Below are positions 1-8,059 of a stretch of 14,367 nt of DNA, piece after piece. Source of the DNA: SHLQ01 sp964445255 (GTDB taxonomy: Bacteria; Actinomycetota; Acidimicrobiia; Acidimicrobiales; SHLQ01). Each line of letters begins with the position of its first letter. The stretch's first letter is position 1. The stretch spans positions 1 to 14,367 of the forward strand of contig CAYUKM010000066.1 of assembly GCA_964445255.1 (NCBI GenBank). The letters run 5' to 3'. Both the position numbers and the translations under genes were made by a program. The notes below the pieces were generated by a model, which saw nothing but the letters and a program-made list of their open reading frames with translations, ran no database searches and was not told where the DNA came from.

Positions 1-1653
1 GTTCCAGAGGCCATGTCTCGCCCGGATATGGCGCCTGCCGGTCCAAAGACATGGGAGCGTCAGGGCGTCACGATCAACTCACCAGGTTTCAAGCTCTCGC
101 CCGAGATTGCTTTCCGCTTCGGTGGCATCTCGCTGGTCGTGCTGTCGGCGATCTTCTTCGTGTCGACGGCGATCAATCGCGAATGGATCGGGCCGACAGC
201 GCAGCTCATTCTCGCAACTGTCGTGTCGCTAGCGTTCATTGCTCAGAGCTTCCGCTTCGATGAGCAGCGCTGGCGAATCACGTTCGCAGCGGGCGGAGCT
301 GCGGGTCTGTTCATCTCTGGCGTCGTCGGTCATCTCGGACTCGACATCTTGTCGATGCCAGCTGCGACGGCATGGCTCGCGGTCGCTATTGCAGCCTTCC
401 TCGGCCTTTCCCGAGCGCACAAGGCACAACTCATCGCCGTCCTAGCGGCGCCCGCGACCTTCATTGGTTCGGTGCTGCTCATCGCCGCTGGCGTGGACTC
501 GCCGTCGGTCATCGCAGCTACCGCAGCGATCTGGGCGCTCGCGCTAGCGGGTGTCTGCCACGGTCAGGGTTGGTCGATCGCCCGGTCAGTCGGTGTTGCG
601 GTCGCTGGACTGTTGGTGACTATCGCAGCGACCGCCACAGGGGCATCCAGTAGCCCATTGGTCGTGCTGGTTGCTGTACTGGCTATTGGAGTGCTTGTCG
701 TCCAACAAAGCGTCGAGCTTCGCAAGGGCAAAGACGGTAGGTACCCGCTCGCAGCTGCTTTCGAAGCCCGGGTGTTCGCCATGTTCACCTCAGGTGTCGC
801 ACTCACCCTCGCCTTGTTGTTGGATGGCGCAACGTTGTTCAGCCGGCCCGGTGATGACTACATCGGGTGGGCCGTGATGGCTGTCGGCGTGTTCGGTGGC
901 GCTATTGCGACGGTTGCTCCCGCCAAGGTCGATCGCCTGATGGTGATCTTGCATCAACTTGCAAGCATCGGTACCGCCGCTGTTGGCTTGGCCATCATCG
1001 TCCAAGGACCAGCCTTGCTTGTAGGGCTGCTTGGGGCGGCCGTGGTATCGGCGGCTCTGGCCCGTACCACGAAGCTCACCGAGGCGACGGGGCTCGCGCT
1101 GACGCTGGCCACGATCGTCATGGTGTGGAGCACCGGAATTGTGCTCAACGGTCTCGTCGACGGTGGCCTGTCTCTCGGGGAAGCTCTTGCCACCGGCGCA
1201 GTCCTGGCGTCGCTCTACGGCGCCACCTGGCTGGTACGGCATCGCGAAGAGATCAACTTGACGACCGCTGGGCTCTCATGGCTCGCAACATTGTTGTGGG
1301 TGGCTTCGGTCTGGCAGGCCGCGCCGCAGGCCCAGATGTGGATCAGTATTTCGTGGGTCGCCCTGAGCATCGGACTGCTCGCTAGTCGACCGCTTTGGAC
1401 TGAACAGCTCGCAGGCGATCACTTCGCCAAGGCCATCAATCTTGCGCTCGGGACGCTCGCGGTGACCGGCCTCAAGCTGGTCTTCGTGGACCTCGTCGCC
1501 GTCGACATCTTGTGGCGCGCAGGACTGTTCTTCGTGATCGGTGGCACGTTCCTGCGGCTGGCATTTGTGCTTCCCGGGATGCTCGGAGGCCAGAGTTCGG
1601 CGGGGTCTTCTGCGAGGCCCGACGTCGAATCCAGTGAGCATTCGATGATGTAA
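1..1653 (+). CDS. DUF2339 family multi-pass membrane protein, probably 5'-partial
   Basis: The protein is almost entirely hydrophobic, with about 14 predicted membrane segments running from residue 35 to 520 (counting from the ATG at 13). The first segment block (FRFGGISLVVLSAIFF, then INREWIGPTAQL) and the last (GLKLVFVDLVAVDILWRAGLFFVIGG) match the start and end of the DUF2339 'predicted membrane protein' family. The function of that family is unknown; cell-envelope roles are only suspected. The frame stays open to base 1. The ATG at 13 has AGAGG only 2 nt before it, too close to be a good ribosome site, and DUF2339 proteins usually carry a longer soluble or coiled N-terminus. I therefore think the true start lies outside the window, with ATG 13 (546 residues) as the fallback. 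The tail after residue 520 is short and polar. The family call is secure at domain level; the start is not. Confidence 0.8.
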   Translation, partial: VPEAMSRPDMAPAGPKTWERQGVTINSPGFKLSPEIAFRFGGISLVVLSAIFFVSTAINREWIGPTAQLILATVVSLAFIAQSFRFDEQRWRITFAAGGAAGLFISGVVGHLGLDILSMPAATAWLAVAIAAFLGLSRAHKAQLIAVLAAPATFIGSVLLIAAGVDSPSVIAATAAIWALALAGVCHGQGWSIARSVGVAVAGLLVTIAATATGASSSPLVVLVAVLAIGVLVVQQSVELRKGKDGRYPLAAAFEARVFAMFTSGVALTLALLLDGATLFSRPGDDYIGWAVMAVGVFGGAIATVAPAKVDRLMVILHQLASIGTAAVGLAIIVQGPALLVGLLGAAVVSAALARTTKLTEATGLALTLATIVMVWSTGIVLNGLVDGGLSLGEALATGAVLASLYGATWLVRHREEINLTTAGLSWLATLLWVASVWQAAPQAQMWISISWVALSIGLLASRPLWTEQLAGDHFAKAINLALGTLAVTGLKLVFVDLVAVDILWRAGLFFVIGGTFLRLAFVLPGMLGGQSSAGSSARPDVESSEHSMM

Positions 1654-1693
1654 GCAGCTGTTAATCGCCAGCAGGAAATGGGGGCGGGTCGTC

Positions 1694-1822
1694 ATGTTCT
1701 TTCCCCTAGGTGCCCAGGACTTCGAAATTCCAGCCGACGTCGACCTTGACCTGTTCAGCGAAGTCCAGGTCTGGTGCGAACCGTTCGGCATAAACTTCGG
1801 CAGCGCCTTCCTCGGCGCCTAG
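1694..1822 (+). pseudogene. Relic of a DM13 domain (C-terminal end only)
   Basis: A 42-codon frame from ATG 1694 to TAG 1820-1822. From about 1709 it reads GAQDFEIP, then VDLDLFS, VWCEPF and NFGSAFL. This aligns without gaps to the last ~32 residues of the DM13 domain in the next gene (GNQNYEIP, VDLDVFS, YCERF, TFGGAQL), with about 17 identities in 28 positions. It includes the conserved Cys and the FG of the domain end. Nucleotide identity is only moderate, so the copies diverged long ago. Nothing before 1709 resembles the rest of a DM13 domain, since the DUF2339 gene ends at 1653. I read it as what is left of a tandem paralogue after loss of its 5' part. A functional 42-residue peptide cannot be excluded but is unlikely. 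Confidence 0.65.
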
Positions 1823-1853
1823 TGGTCCCACAGCGAGAAGAGAGAGAAGCGAT

Positions 1854-2474
1854 ATGACTGAAACCGGACCGGAACGGGAGAAGACACTAACTCCGTTCGG
1901 CGGGCTTGTGGGGCTTGCGGTACTCGGTGGTCTTGCGTGGGTAGCCTTCGGCTTCCTCGGCATCCACACCGCATTTATCGACACCGAGGTCGACCAGCCC
2001 GTGCCCACATTCTCCGCCAGCCAGGACCGAACCGCAGACGAGCTCAACACCTTGCTCGAAAGCGAAGAGTTCCTTTCGGCGATGGAAGAGGCGGACGCCA
2101 ATCGGACCGAAACGAACCAGTCCGTAGAGGCCACCGGGATGACCGGTGACATTGTCACCCAATTCAGTGGCAACTTTTCCGGGGAGCCCGCCTACACCAT
2201 CGTGGGTGAAGCCCTTGTGCTCAACGACGGATCAGAACAGCGGTTCCTTCGGTTCGAAAACTTCTCGACGAACAATGGCCCAGACCTCAAAGTGATCTTG
2301 CGAGCCGAGAACGGTGAACTGATCAATCTCGGTCCACTCGAAGGAAATATCGGTAACCAGAACTACGAGATTCCGCCCGGAGTCGATCTGGACGTGTTCA
2401 GCTTCGTAGAGATCTACTGCGAACGCTTCAGCGTGACCTTCGGCGGAGCGCAACTCTCACCGACTGCCACATGA
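1854..2474 (+). CDS. Membrane-anchored DM13 domain protein
   Basis: A 206-residue protein with a short cytoplasmic N-terminus, one membrane helix at about residues 15-37 (FGGLVGLAVLGGLAWVAFGF) and an acidic linker at 38-100. A DM13 domain fills about 105-201. Domain landmarks are FSGNFSG at the start, LRFENFSTNNGPDL around 132-145, GNQNYEIP around 167-174, then the single conserved Cys189 in YCERF and FGGAQL at the end. DM13 is proposed from comparative genomics to be a redox or electron-transfer domain using this Cys; I know of no assigned substrate. The domain would sit outside the membrane. The start is supported by a purine-rich GAGAAG 4 nt upstream (1844-1849). The relic just upstream suggests the locus once held two DM13 genes in tandem. 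Domain call is confident, function is not. Confidence 0.85.
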   Translation: MTETGPEREKTLTPFGGLVGLAVLGGLAWVAFGFLGIHTAFIDTEVDQPVPTFSASQDRTADELNTLLESEEFLSAMEEADANRTETNQSVEATGMTGDIVTQFSGNFSGEPAYTIVGEALVLNDGSEQRFLRFENFSTNNGPDLKVILRAENGELINLGPLEGNIGNQNYEIPPGVDLDVFSFVEIYCERFSVTFGGAQLSPTAT

Positions 2475-2539
2475 TCTACCCGAATACCGTTTGTGAGGTC
2501 GGACCATCTGTCACTGCCCTTCGAGGTAACTAGCCTTAG

Positions 2540-3052
2540 GTGACAATGACCGGTTGGTTGAATTCTTCTCCTAACAACCAAAACAATTCCGATAGCAGCA
2601 GTTCCCGCGTCAGTGTGTCGACGTGGGGACTGCGTCTGCGTCACGGCGGCTTTGCAGCGCTGCGACTGAGCCCAGCAGGGTGGCTCGCTCTGCTATCTCC
2701 CGGGGTGGTTATTGGGTTGCTCATCGCTCGTCTTACCGGGGGATCGTTCGTCCTTTGGGGAGTCATCGGCGGCGTGACGATATGGATCTTGGCGGCGATA
2801 GGGGAGCGAATGTTCGCTGGCAATCGACCAACGCGCTTCGACGTTGCACCGGCGGTGTCACCCGATGAACTCGAACGAGTAGCTGAAGCGGCCCGCTACG
2901 CAGGTATCAAGTTTGAGCACCATGAAACAGCGGCCAACGAACCGGGTCAGGGTCTTTCCGACGACGCGAGCTCGATGTTTGTGACCAAGGCCAAGTACGC
3001 AACTCGGCTTCAGAACATCATCGCTCTCAAGCAACACCCACAATCGGATTGA
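2540..3052 (+). CDS. Hypothetical protein with two membrane helices
   Basis: I do not recognise this 170-residue protein. It has a Ser/Asn-rich, probably disordered N-terminus (residues 7-25) and two adjacent membrane helices at about 47-65 and 69-88, separated by a short TGGS turn. A soluble tail of about 80 residues follows. The tail contains one likely amphipathic helix (PDELERVAEAARYAGIKF, 108-125) and a second near the C-terminus (150-165). The hairpin-plus-cytoplasmic-tail layout suggests a small membrane anchor or a partner of a complex, but that is inference. Two starts are possible: GTG 2540 or ATG 2546, two codons apart; neither has a clear ribosome site (AGGTG lies only 3 nt before the ATG). 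It is flanked by a 65-nt gap from the DM13 gene and 137 nt to the next gene, so it may be a single-gene unit. Confidence 0.6.
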   Translation: MTMTGWLNSSPNNQNNSDSSSSRVSVSTWGLRLRHGGFAALRLSPAGWLALLSPGVVIGLLIARLTGGSFVLWGVIGGVTIWILAAIGERMFAGNRPTRFDVAPAVSPDELERVAEAARYAGIKFEHHETAANEPGQGLSDDASSMFVTKAKYATRLQNIIALKQHPQSD

Positions 3053-3177
3053 CCGACTCCAAGCAGAATCCGGTAACTTGATTGGGCTTGCGGGGTGCTG
3101 AAACCGGTTGAGCATTAAACATGTCCAACTCCAGCGCCGACGGCCCTAGTAACGATTCAAAAAGCGGCTTTACCCCT

Positions 3178-3183
3178 GGAGGG
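3178..3183 (+). promoter_or_regulatory. Ribosome binding site GGAGGG that sets the HAD gene start
   Basis: GGAGGG lies 6 nt before ATG 3190, ideal spacing for a Shine-Dalgarno site. The upstream in-frame ATG at 3121 has no such motif. This is the basis for preferring 3190 and a 238-residue product. Confidence 0.7.
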
Positions 3184-3189
3184 CATGCG

Positions 3190-3906
3190 ATGACCAACGA
3201 ACGAGAGCCCATGGGATGGGCGTCGTTTTCGGCTGTACTTTTCGACCTGGACGGTGTCATCACCCCTACCGCTGAGGTTCACCGTCGGGCATGGGCAGAG
3301 TTGTTCGCTCCATTCGATTTCACCGAAGAGGACTACCTGCGAAGCGTGGACGGCAAACCCCGCTACGAAGGGGTAGAGGGCTTTCTCGCTACCCGCGGGG
3401 TCACGCTGCCATATGGTTCGCCTGACGACGGGCCAGATGCAAACACCGTTATTGGCTACGGCAACCGCAAGAACGTTATGTTCAAGGCCATCCTCGAACG
3501 TGACGGAGTCACGGCTTACCCCGGAACGGTCGCATTGATGGACGTCCTTGACGAACTCGGTGTGAAGAAGGCTGTGGTCTCGTCGTCCCGGAACGCAAAC
3601 GCAGTGCTGCAGGCTGCAGAACTGCATCACCGTTTCCCGTTGATCGTCGATGGTCGCACGGCTGAAGAGAAGGGTCTTGCGGGCAAACCTGCCCCGGACG
3701 GTTTTCTCCATGGTGCAGAGCTACTGGGTGTTGACCCCAGCCAGGCCGTCGTGGTCGAGGATGCCGAAGTCGGCGTAGCAGCTGGCGTAGCCGGCAACTT
3801 TGGATTGGTGCTCGGTGTCGACCGTGGCGGCAACCGCGCGGCGTTGACCGAGGCGGGTGCCCATGTTGTGGTCGATGACCTTGACGAAGTGCTGGAGGCG
3901 GTCTGA
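3190..3906 (+). CDS. Beta-phosphoglucomutase-like HAD hydrolase
   Basis: A 238-residue HAD-superfamily enzyme. All four motifs are intact: FDLDG with nucleophile Asp19 and acid/base Asp21, VVSSSRN with the serines at 131-133, Lys166 in GKPAPDGF, and Glu190-Asp191 in VVVEDAEVGV. An alpha-helical cap (about 28-100) includes GNRKN, typical of the beta-phosphoglucomutase branch. It most likely isomerises beta-glucose 1-phosphate to glucose 6-phosphate in the cytoplasm. Mycobacterial Rv3400 has the same cap motifs and the same GH65 neighbour. I start it at ATG 3190 because of the GGAGGG just upstream; ATG 3121 would add 23 low-complexity residues. Its stop overlaps the next start by one base (TGATG), so the two are translationally coupled. 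The only doubts are the start and whether the enzyme acts as mutase or plain phosphatase. Confidence 0.88.
   Translation: MTNEREPMGWASFSAVLFDLDGVITPTAEVHRRAWAELFAPFDFTEEDYLRSVDGKPRYEGVEGFLATRGVTLPYGSPDDGPDANTVIGYGNRKNVMFKAILERDGVTAYPGTVALMDVLDELGVKKAVVSSSRNANAVLQAAELHHRFPLIVDGRTAEEKGLAGKPAPDGFLHGAELLGVDPSQAVVVEDAEVGVAAGVAGNFGLVLGVDRGGNRAALTEAGAHVVVDDLDEVLEAV
3894..3898 (+). promoter_or_regulatory. Ribosome binding site GGAGG of the GH65 gene
   Basis: GGAGG sits inside the last codons of the HAD gene, 7 nt before ATG 3906. It supports coupled translation of the pair from one mRNA. Confidence 0.7.
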
Positions 3907-6293
3907 TGTCTCGACGACTCCAACACCGGCCTGAACGCGACTACACACGTTTCCCCGTCGATCCCTGGAGACTGGTCGAGACCAGGCACTGTGTCGATGA
4001 TCTTGGCGAGACCGAGACCCTGTTCGCGGTCGCCAACGGCTACCTCGGTATGCGGGCCAACCCGCCCGAAGGTCGAGACGCTCACGCCCACGGAACCTTC
4101 GTCAATGGTTTTCACGAGACGTGGCCCATCGTGTACCCCGAGACGGCCTACGGGCTTGCGCACACTGGACAAACGATCATCAACGCCCCCGACACCAAGC
4201 TCATGAAGCTCTACGTCGAGGACGAACCGTTGCTTCTTTCGTCAGCGCAGCTCACCGAGTACGAGCGCTCGATCGACTTCCGGACCGGGCTTCTCACACG
4301 CAACCTCATCTGGGCGACCAAAAGTGGGCACCGGATTGCGGTCCGTTCGACTTCGATGGCGAGCATGCGACATCGCCATCTTGGGGTTTTGACACTTCAA
4401 CTTGAACTGCTCGACTCCGACGCTTCGATCACGGTGTCGTCCCAGGTGCAGAACCGCCAGGACGGCGTCGACGAGTACGGCGTCGAGGCAGCGGCTCTCG
4501 GCGAAGGCGATGATGACCCTCGCCAGGGGCGAGCCCTCTCGGGTCGAGTGCTGTATCCCGAGCATCAACTGCACGACGTTCATGATGCTGGCGATGGCGG
4601 AACCGTGGTGCTGGGCTTTCGTGCCGCCTCATCGGGAATGACCATCGCCGCTGGCTACTGCCACGCGGTGGAAACGCAGTGCGAGTTCATCGCTGAGACC
4701 GAAATGGGCGAGGATCACGCCGTCACGAACATCAACGTGGAGGGCAAGACCCGGGTTCCAATCCTCATCACGAAGTTTGTGTCGTACCACTCATCTAAGG
4801 GCGTCCCAACACCTGAACTCGCCCGGCGCTGCCAGCGAACGCTGGCTCGCGCTCATAAGAACGGGCTCGAGACAGCCCAAGCGGAGCACGCGGAACGCGT
4901 GGCGAACTTCTGGGATCAAGCCGACGCCGAAGTCGTCGACCAACCCGAACTCCAACAGGCGATTCGATGGAACCTCTGGCAGTTGGCTCAAGCAACGGTC
5001 GGTGCCGATGCTGACGGCGTACCCGCCAAAGGGCTGACAGCCGACGGTTACGACGGCCAATACTTCTGGGATACCGAAATGTACGTGGCGCCGTTCCTCG
5101 CCTACACCAACCCGATCGCGGCTCAGAACTTGCTTCGCTTGCGCTACAACATGCTCGGCACCGCGTGCGCCCGAGCCAGCGAACTGGGTCACCCCGGTGC
5201 CTTGTTCGCGTGGCGCACGATCAACGGTGAAGAGGCTTCGGCCTATTACCCGGCAGGCACGGCGCAGTACCACAACGGTGCTGCGATCGCGTACGCCATC
5301 GGCACCATCAACTGCGCCACCGAAGACACAGCGTTCTTGGAGAACACCGGGGCCGAGATCCTCATAGGTATCGCCCGCCTGTTCGAAGATCTTGGCTTCT
5401 ACAAGGGTGACGGTGAGTCCTTCCATATCCATGGAGTAACCGGCCCGGACGAATACACCGCGATCGTAAACGACAACCTCTACACGAACGTGATGGCCCG
5501 TTACACCCTTCGCCTAGCCGCCGATGTCATCGATCAGCTGGCAGCTGAGAGTCCGGACGCACTTGCCGAACTCGAGCGGATGACCAATCTGTCGAGCGAC
5601 GAGCCAAAGAAGTGGCGCGCCGCCGCCGAAGCGATGTATCTGCCCTTTGACGAAGAGCGCCAAATTCATCTCCAAGATGAAGCCTTTCTCAGTCGTGAAC
5701 CTTGGGACTTTGAGAACACACCAGCTGACAAGTACCCGTTGTTGTTGCACTTTCACCCGCTGAACATCTATCGCAAGCAGGTGCTCAAACAACCTGACGT
5801 CGTGCTGGCGATGGCACTACGGACCTCGGAATTCGACATCGAGCAGCGTCGCCGGAACTTTGAGTTCTACGACCCGCTCACCACCGGCGACTCGTCGCTA
5901 TCGACTGGTGTGCAGGCGCTCGCGGCTGCAGATATCGGTAAGGTCGAGTTGGCGGAGCGGTACTTCAACGACGCGGCGTTCATCGACATTTTGAACACCC
6001 ATGACAACACCTCCGATGGTGTGCACGTGGCTAATGCGGGCGGTATTTGGTCTGCGCTTGTTCATGGCTTTGGCGGATTCGTCGACCGCGGCGACTATGT
6101 GGAATTCACCCCGAGGCTTCCCGAAGCATGGGAGGCGCTGAACTTTGCTGTGACCGTCCGTGGAACCCGCATGTCGATCAACGCTACGTCGGAGAAGGTG
6201 ACCGTTACGGTCGTCTCCGGTGATCCCATGGATGTTGAAGTGAATGGACAGCACGTCACGGTGGCGGGCACAGAGACGTTCGACTGCGACTAG
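3906..6293 (+). CDS. Glycoside hydrolase family 65 disaccharide phosphorylase (Rv3401-like)
   Basis: At 795 residues this is full length for GH65. The order is an N-terminal beta-sandwich (about 20-300), a helical linker, the (alpha/alpha)6 barrel (about 345-720) and a small C-terminal sheet. Hallmarks are FAVANGYLGMR near 40-50, YFWDTEMYVAPF at 386-397, HGVTGPDEY with general acid Glu516, KQPDVVLAMAL at 628-638 and GDSSLS at 661-666. Family members cleave maltose, trehalose, kojibiose or nigerose with phosphate, giving beta-glucose 1-phosphate; the exact sugar cannot be read here. The coupled upstream mutase fits this product. In the well-studied maltose and kojibiose phosphorylases I recall a His where Gly661 stands, before the phosphate-binding SSLS, so the acceptor or specificity may differ. 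There is no signal peptide, so it is cytoplasmic. Its stop codon shares CTAG with polX on the other strand. Confidence 0.88.
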   Translation: MSRRLQHRPERDYTRFPVDPWRLVETRHCVDDLGETETLFAVANGYLGMRANPPEGRDAHAHGTFVNGFHETWPIVYPETAYGLAHTGQTIINAPDTKLMKLYVEDEPLLLSSAQLTEYERSIDFRTGLLTRNLIWATKSGHRIAVRSTSMASMRHRHLGVLTLQLELLDSDASITVSSQVQNRQDGVDEYGVEAAALGEGDDDPRQGRALSGRVLYPEHQLHDVHDAGDGGTVVLGFRAASSGMTIAAGYCHAVETQCEFIAETEMGEDHAVTNINVEGKTRVPILITKFVSYHSSKGVPTPELARRCQRTLARAHKNGLETAQAEHAERVANFWDQADAEVVDQPELQQAIRWNLWQLAQATVGADADGVPAKGLTADGYDGQYFWDTEMYVAPFLAYTNPIAAQNLLRLRYNMLGTACARASELGHPGALFAWRTINGEEASAYYPAGTAQYHNGAAIAYAIGTINCATEDTAFLENTGAEILIGIARLFEDLGFYKGDGESFHIHGVTGPDEYTAIVNDNLYTNVMARYTLRLAADVIDQLAAESPDALAELERMTNLSSDEPKKWRAAAEAMYLPFDEERQIHLQDEAFLSREPWDFENTPADKYPLLLHFHPLNIYRKQVLKQPDVVLAMALRTSEFDIEQRRRNFEFYDPLTTGDSSLSTGVQALAAADIGKVELAERYFNDAAFIDILNTHDNTSDGVHVANAGGIWSALVHGFGGFVDRGDYVEFTPRLPEAWEALNFAVTVRGTRMSINATSEKVTVTVVSGDPMDVEVNGQHVTVAGTETFDCD

Positions 6294-8044
6294 CTCCGGC
6301 TGGTGCTCCACTGCAGGAACCGTTCACGGTCCCACGTGTTGATCACGAGGTCTCGTGGCGCCCAGCCGCGCTGAGCGGTTCGCACGCCGTACTCCATGCG
6401 CCCGAGTTCACTGACGTGATGACTGTCGGTGTTGATCACCAGCTTCACGTTGCGTTCGACTGCCTTGCGCACAACATCGGAGGCGGCGTCGAGCCGTTGT
6501 AGAGCGCCGTTGACCTCGAGAGCGACGTCGTAATGCACGAGGGCTTCGATCAGCGCGTCGTAGTCGAGTTCGATGCCGGGCCGACGCCCGATGTAGCGCC
6601 CCGTGAGGTGTCCGATCGAGTTGACGGTCGGGTCGGCAATCGCCGTGATCAGTCGGTCGGTCTGGTCGGCAATGCTCTGGTCGTAGTGGCTATGCACCGA
6701 GGCCACCGTGTAGTCGAACAGAGCTCGGAAGTCGGCGTCATAGTCGAGTCCGCCGTCCTTGCCGATGTTTAGCTCGCAGCCCCAAAGGAGGGTCATGTCG
6801 GGGTAGCTGGCCGCAACTTCAGCGATGTGTTCTCGGTGCTCGAGCATTTCCTCGGCTGTCGAACCGTTGATGGCGAGGTCGACGCCATGATCGGTGATCG
6901 CCAGATAGTCGTAGCCCTGTTTTGCCGCAACGTCGACCATGTCTTCAACCGAGCTTCTGCCGTCGCCGGATCGGTCGGTGTGATAGTGCAGATCGCCGCG
7001 AATGTCGGCCCTGGTGATGAGGTCGGGGAGCCCATCGCCGCCCGCAGCGTTTACCTCGCCGGTTCCTTCCCGCATGGGTGGCGGCACGTAGGCCATCTCT
7101 AGCGCTTCATAGATCTCGGCTTCGGTAACGCTGGCCACTAGGGCCCGATCGGCGGGTTCAACGTCTTCGTCGCTGGTGTCGAACAATCCGTACTCGTTGA
7201 GCAGGAGGTTTCGATCGATCGCGCGTTGGCGTAGTTCGATGTTGTGGGCCTTCGAGCCGGTGAAATAGAGCGTGGCCGCCCCGAACTGATCGGGCGCCAC
7301 CACCCGCACGTCGACCTGCAATCCAGCAGCGGTCAGAAACGACGTCTTCGTCTCGCCATTTACGACCAGGTCATCGACCTCTCGGTGGGAAACGACCGCA
7401 GCCATGACCTCAGCCGGCTTGGTGGAGGCGACGGTGATGTCGATATCACCTATGGTCTCCGACATCCGTCGCAGACTGCCACAGAACTTGGCGTCGTCGA
7501 CGGCGTCGAGCGCCAGAAGATCATCGACGAGGCGTTCGGCGAGCGGCAGGGCGTCGGCGATCGGCGTGCGGCGATCCTTGCCGGTGAGGCCCAACCGATC
7601 GATGGCCTTTGCGATCTTGGCTTCGCTCGTGGCACCGAGGCCCGGGAGTTCGCGCAGTTTCTCGGCCTCGATGGCCTCTTTGAGTTGTTCGACGTTCTCA
7701 ATGCCGAGCTCGGAGCGTACGAGCTTGAGGGTCTTCGGCCCTAACCCCGGGATGCGGCTGAGTTCGACGAAAGCCGGTGGATAGCCAGCGCGTAGTTTTT
7801 CGAGCTTCTCGACCGATCCCGTGTCGATGAACTCGCGGATCTTGCTCGCGGTCGCCTTGCCAACGCCGTCAACCTTGACCAGCTCCACCGCCGTGAGCGC
7901 GGTGAGGTCACGGCCATCGGCCTCCAAGCTGAGCTTGGCCTTCTCATAGGCCCGCACCTTGAATGACTGGGGGCTGCCCTCATCGAGCGCTGACAAGGTG
8001 ATCAGCTCGCCAAGCATCGCCAAGACATCGCGGGTGGTGGTCAT
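6290..8044 (-). CDS. polX: DNA polymerase/3'-5' exonuclease PolX (X-family polymerase with PHP domain)
   Basis: This 584-residue protein has the full bacterial PolX layout. An N-terminal helix-hairpin-helix region carries turns at VDGVGK (58-63), IPGLGPKT (98-105) and LPGLG (133-137). The nucleotidyltransferase palm has GSLRR, then Asp200 and Asp202 in GDIDI and Asp245 in VDVRVV, the three metal-binding carboxylates. A C-terminal PHP phosphoesterase domain (about 345-575) keeps its metal ligands: DLHYHT (His353, His355), TDHG (385-388), Glu424, the histidines of SVHSH (451-453), His479 and NTDSHH (538-543). Known homologues fill gaps in base-excision or end-joining repair and use the PHP domain as a 3'-5' exonuclease. 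Both activities look intact. The start ATG is preceded by TAACAT 6 nt upstream and no ribosome site, which fits a leaderless mRNA. It ends tail to tail with the GH65 gene, sharing CTAG. Confidence 0.93.
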   Translation of the reverse strand: MTTTRDVLAMLGELITLSALDEGSPQSFKVRAYEKAKLSLEADGRDLTALTAVELVKVDGVGKATASKIREFIDTGSVEKLEKLRAGYPPAFVELSRIPGLGPKTLKLVRSELGIENVEQLKEAIEAEKLRELPGLGATSEAKIAKAIDRLGLTGKDRRTPIADALPLAERLVDDLLALDAVDDAKFCGSLRRMSETIGDIDITVASTKPAEVMAAVVSHREVDDLVVNGETKTSFLTAAGLQVDVRVVAPDQFGAATLYFTGSKAHNIELRQRAIDRNLLLNEYGLFDTSDEDVEPADRALVASVTEAEIYEALEMAYVPPPMREGTGEVNAAGGDGLPDLITRADIRGDLHYHTDRSGDGRSSVEDMVDVAAKQGYDYLAITDHGVDLAINGSTAEEMLEHREHIAEVAASYPDMTLLWGCELNIGKDGGLDYDADFRALFDYTVASVHSHYDQSIADQTDRLITAIADPTVNSIGHLTGRYIGRRPGIELDYDALIEALVHYDVALEVNGALQRLDAASDVVRKAVERNVKLVINTDSHHVSELGRMEYGVRTAQRGWAPRDLVINTWDRERFLQWSTSRS

Positions 8045-8050
8045 GACCGC

Positions 8051-8056
8051 ATGTTA
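8051..8056 (-). promoter_or_regulatory. -10 box TAACAT of polX, leaderless type
   Basis: On the minus strand TAACAT fits the actinobacterial TANNNT -10 consensus and stands 6 nt before the polX ATG, so transcription would begin at or near the start codon. No Shine-Dalgarno motif precedes that ATG. No TTGACA-like -35 is visible at 17 nt. Inferred, not measured. Confidence 0.45.
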
Positions 8057-8059
8057 TGC

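Noticed and set aside
1706..2173. A 155-codon minus-strand frame across the DM13 relic and the DM13 gene start
   Set aside because: Its residues are the reverse-strand reading of the DM13 sequences; there is no independent domain or start signal.
3121..3189. Longer start for the HAD gene at ATG 3121
   Set aside because: No ribosome site precedes it and the extra 23 residues are low complexity, while ATG 3190 has GGAGGG at ideal spacing. Mycobacterial Rv3400 is about 262 residues long, so the longer form is not impossible.
4791..5432. A 213-codon minus-strand frame inside the GH65 gene
   Set aside because: It lies fully antisense to a conserved enzyme, has no family resemblance and is what GC-rich codon bias produces on the opposite strand.
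7244..7744. A 166-codon plus-strand frame inside polX
   Set aside because: Antisense to the conserved polymerase core, with low-complexity composition and no family match.
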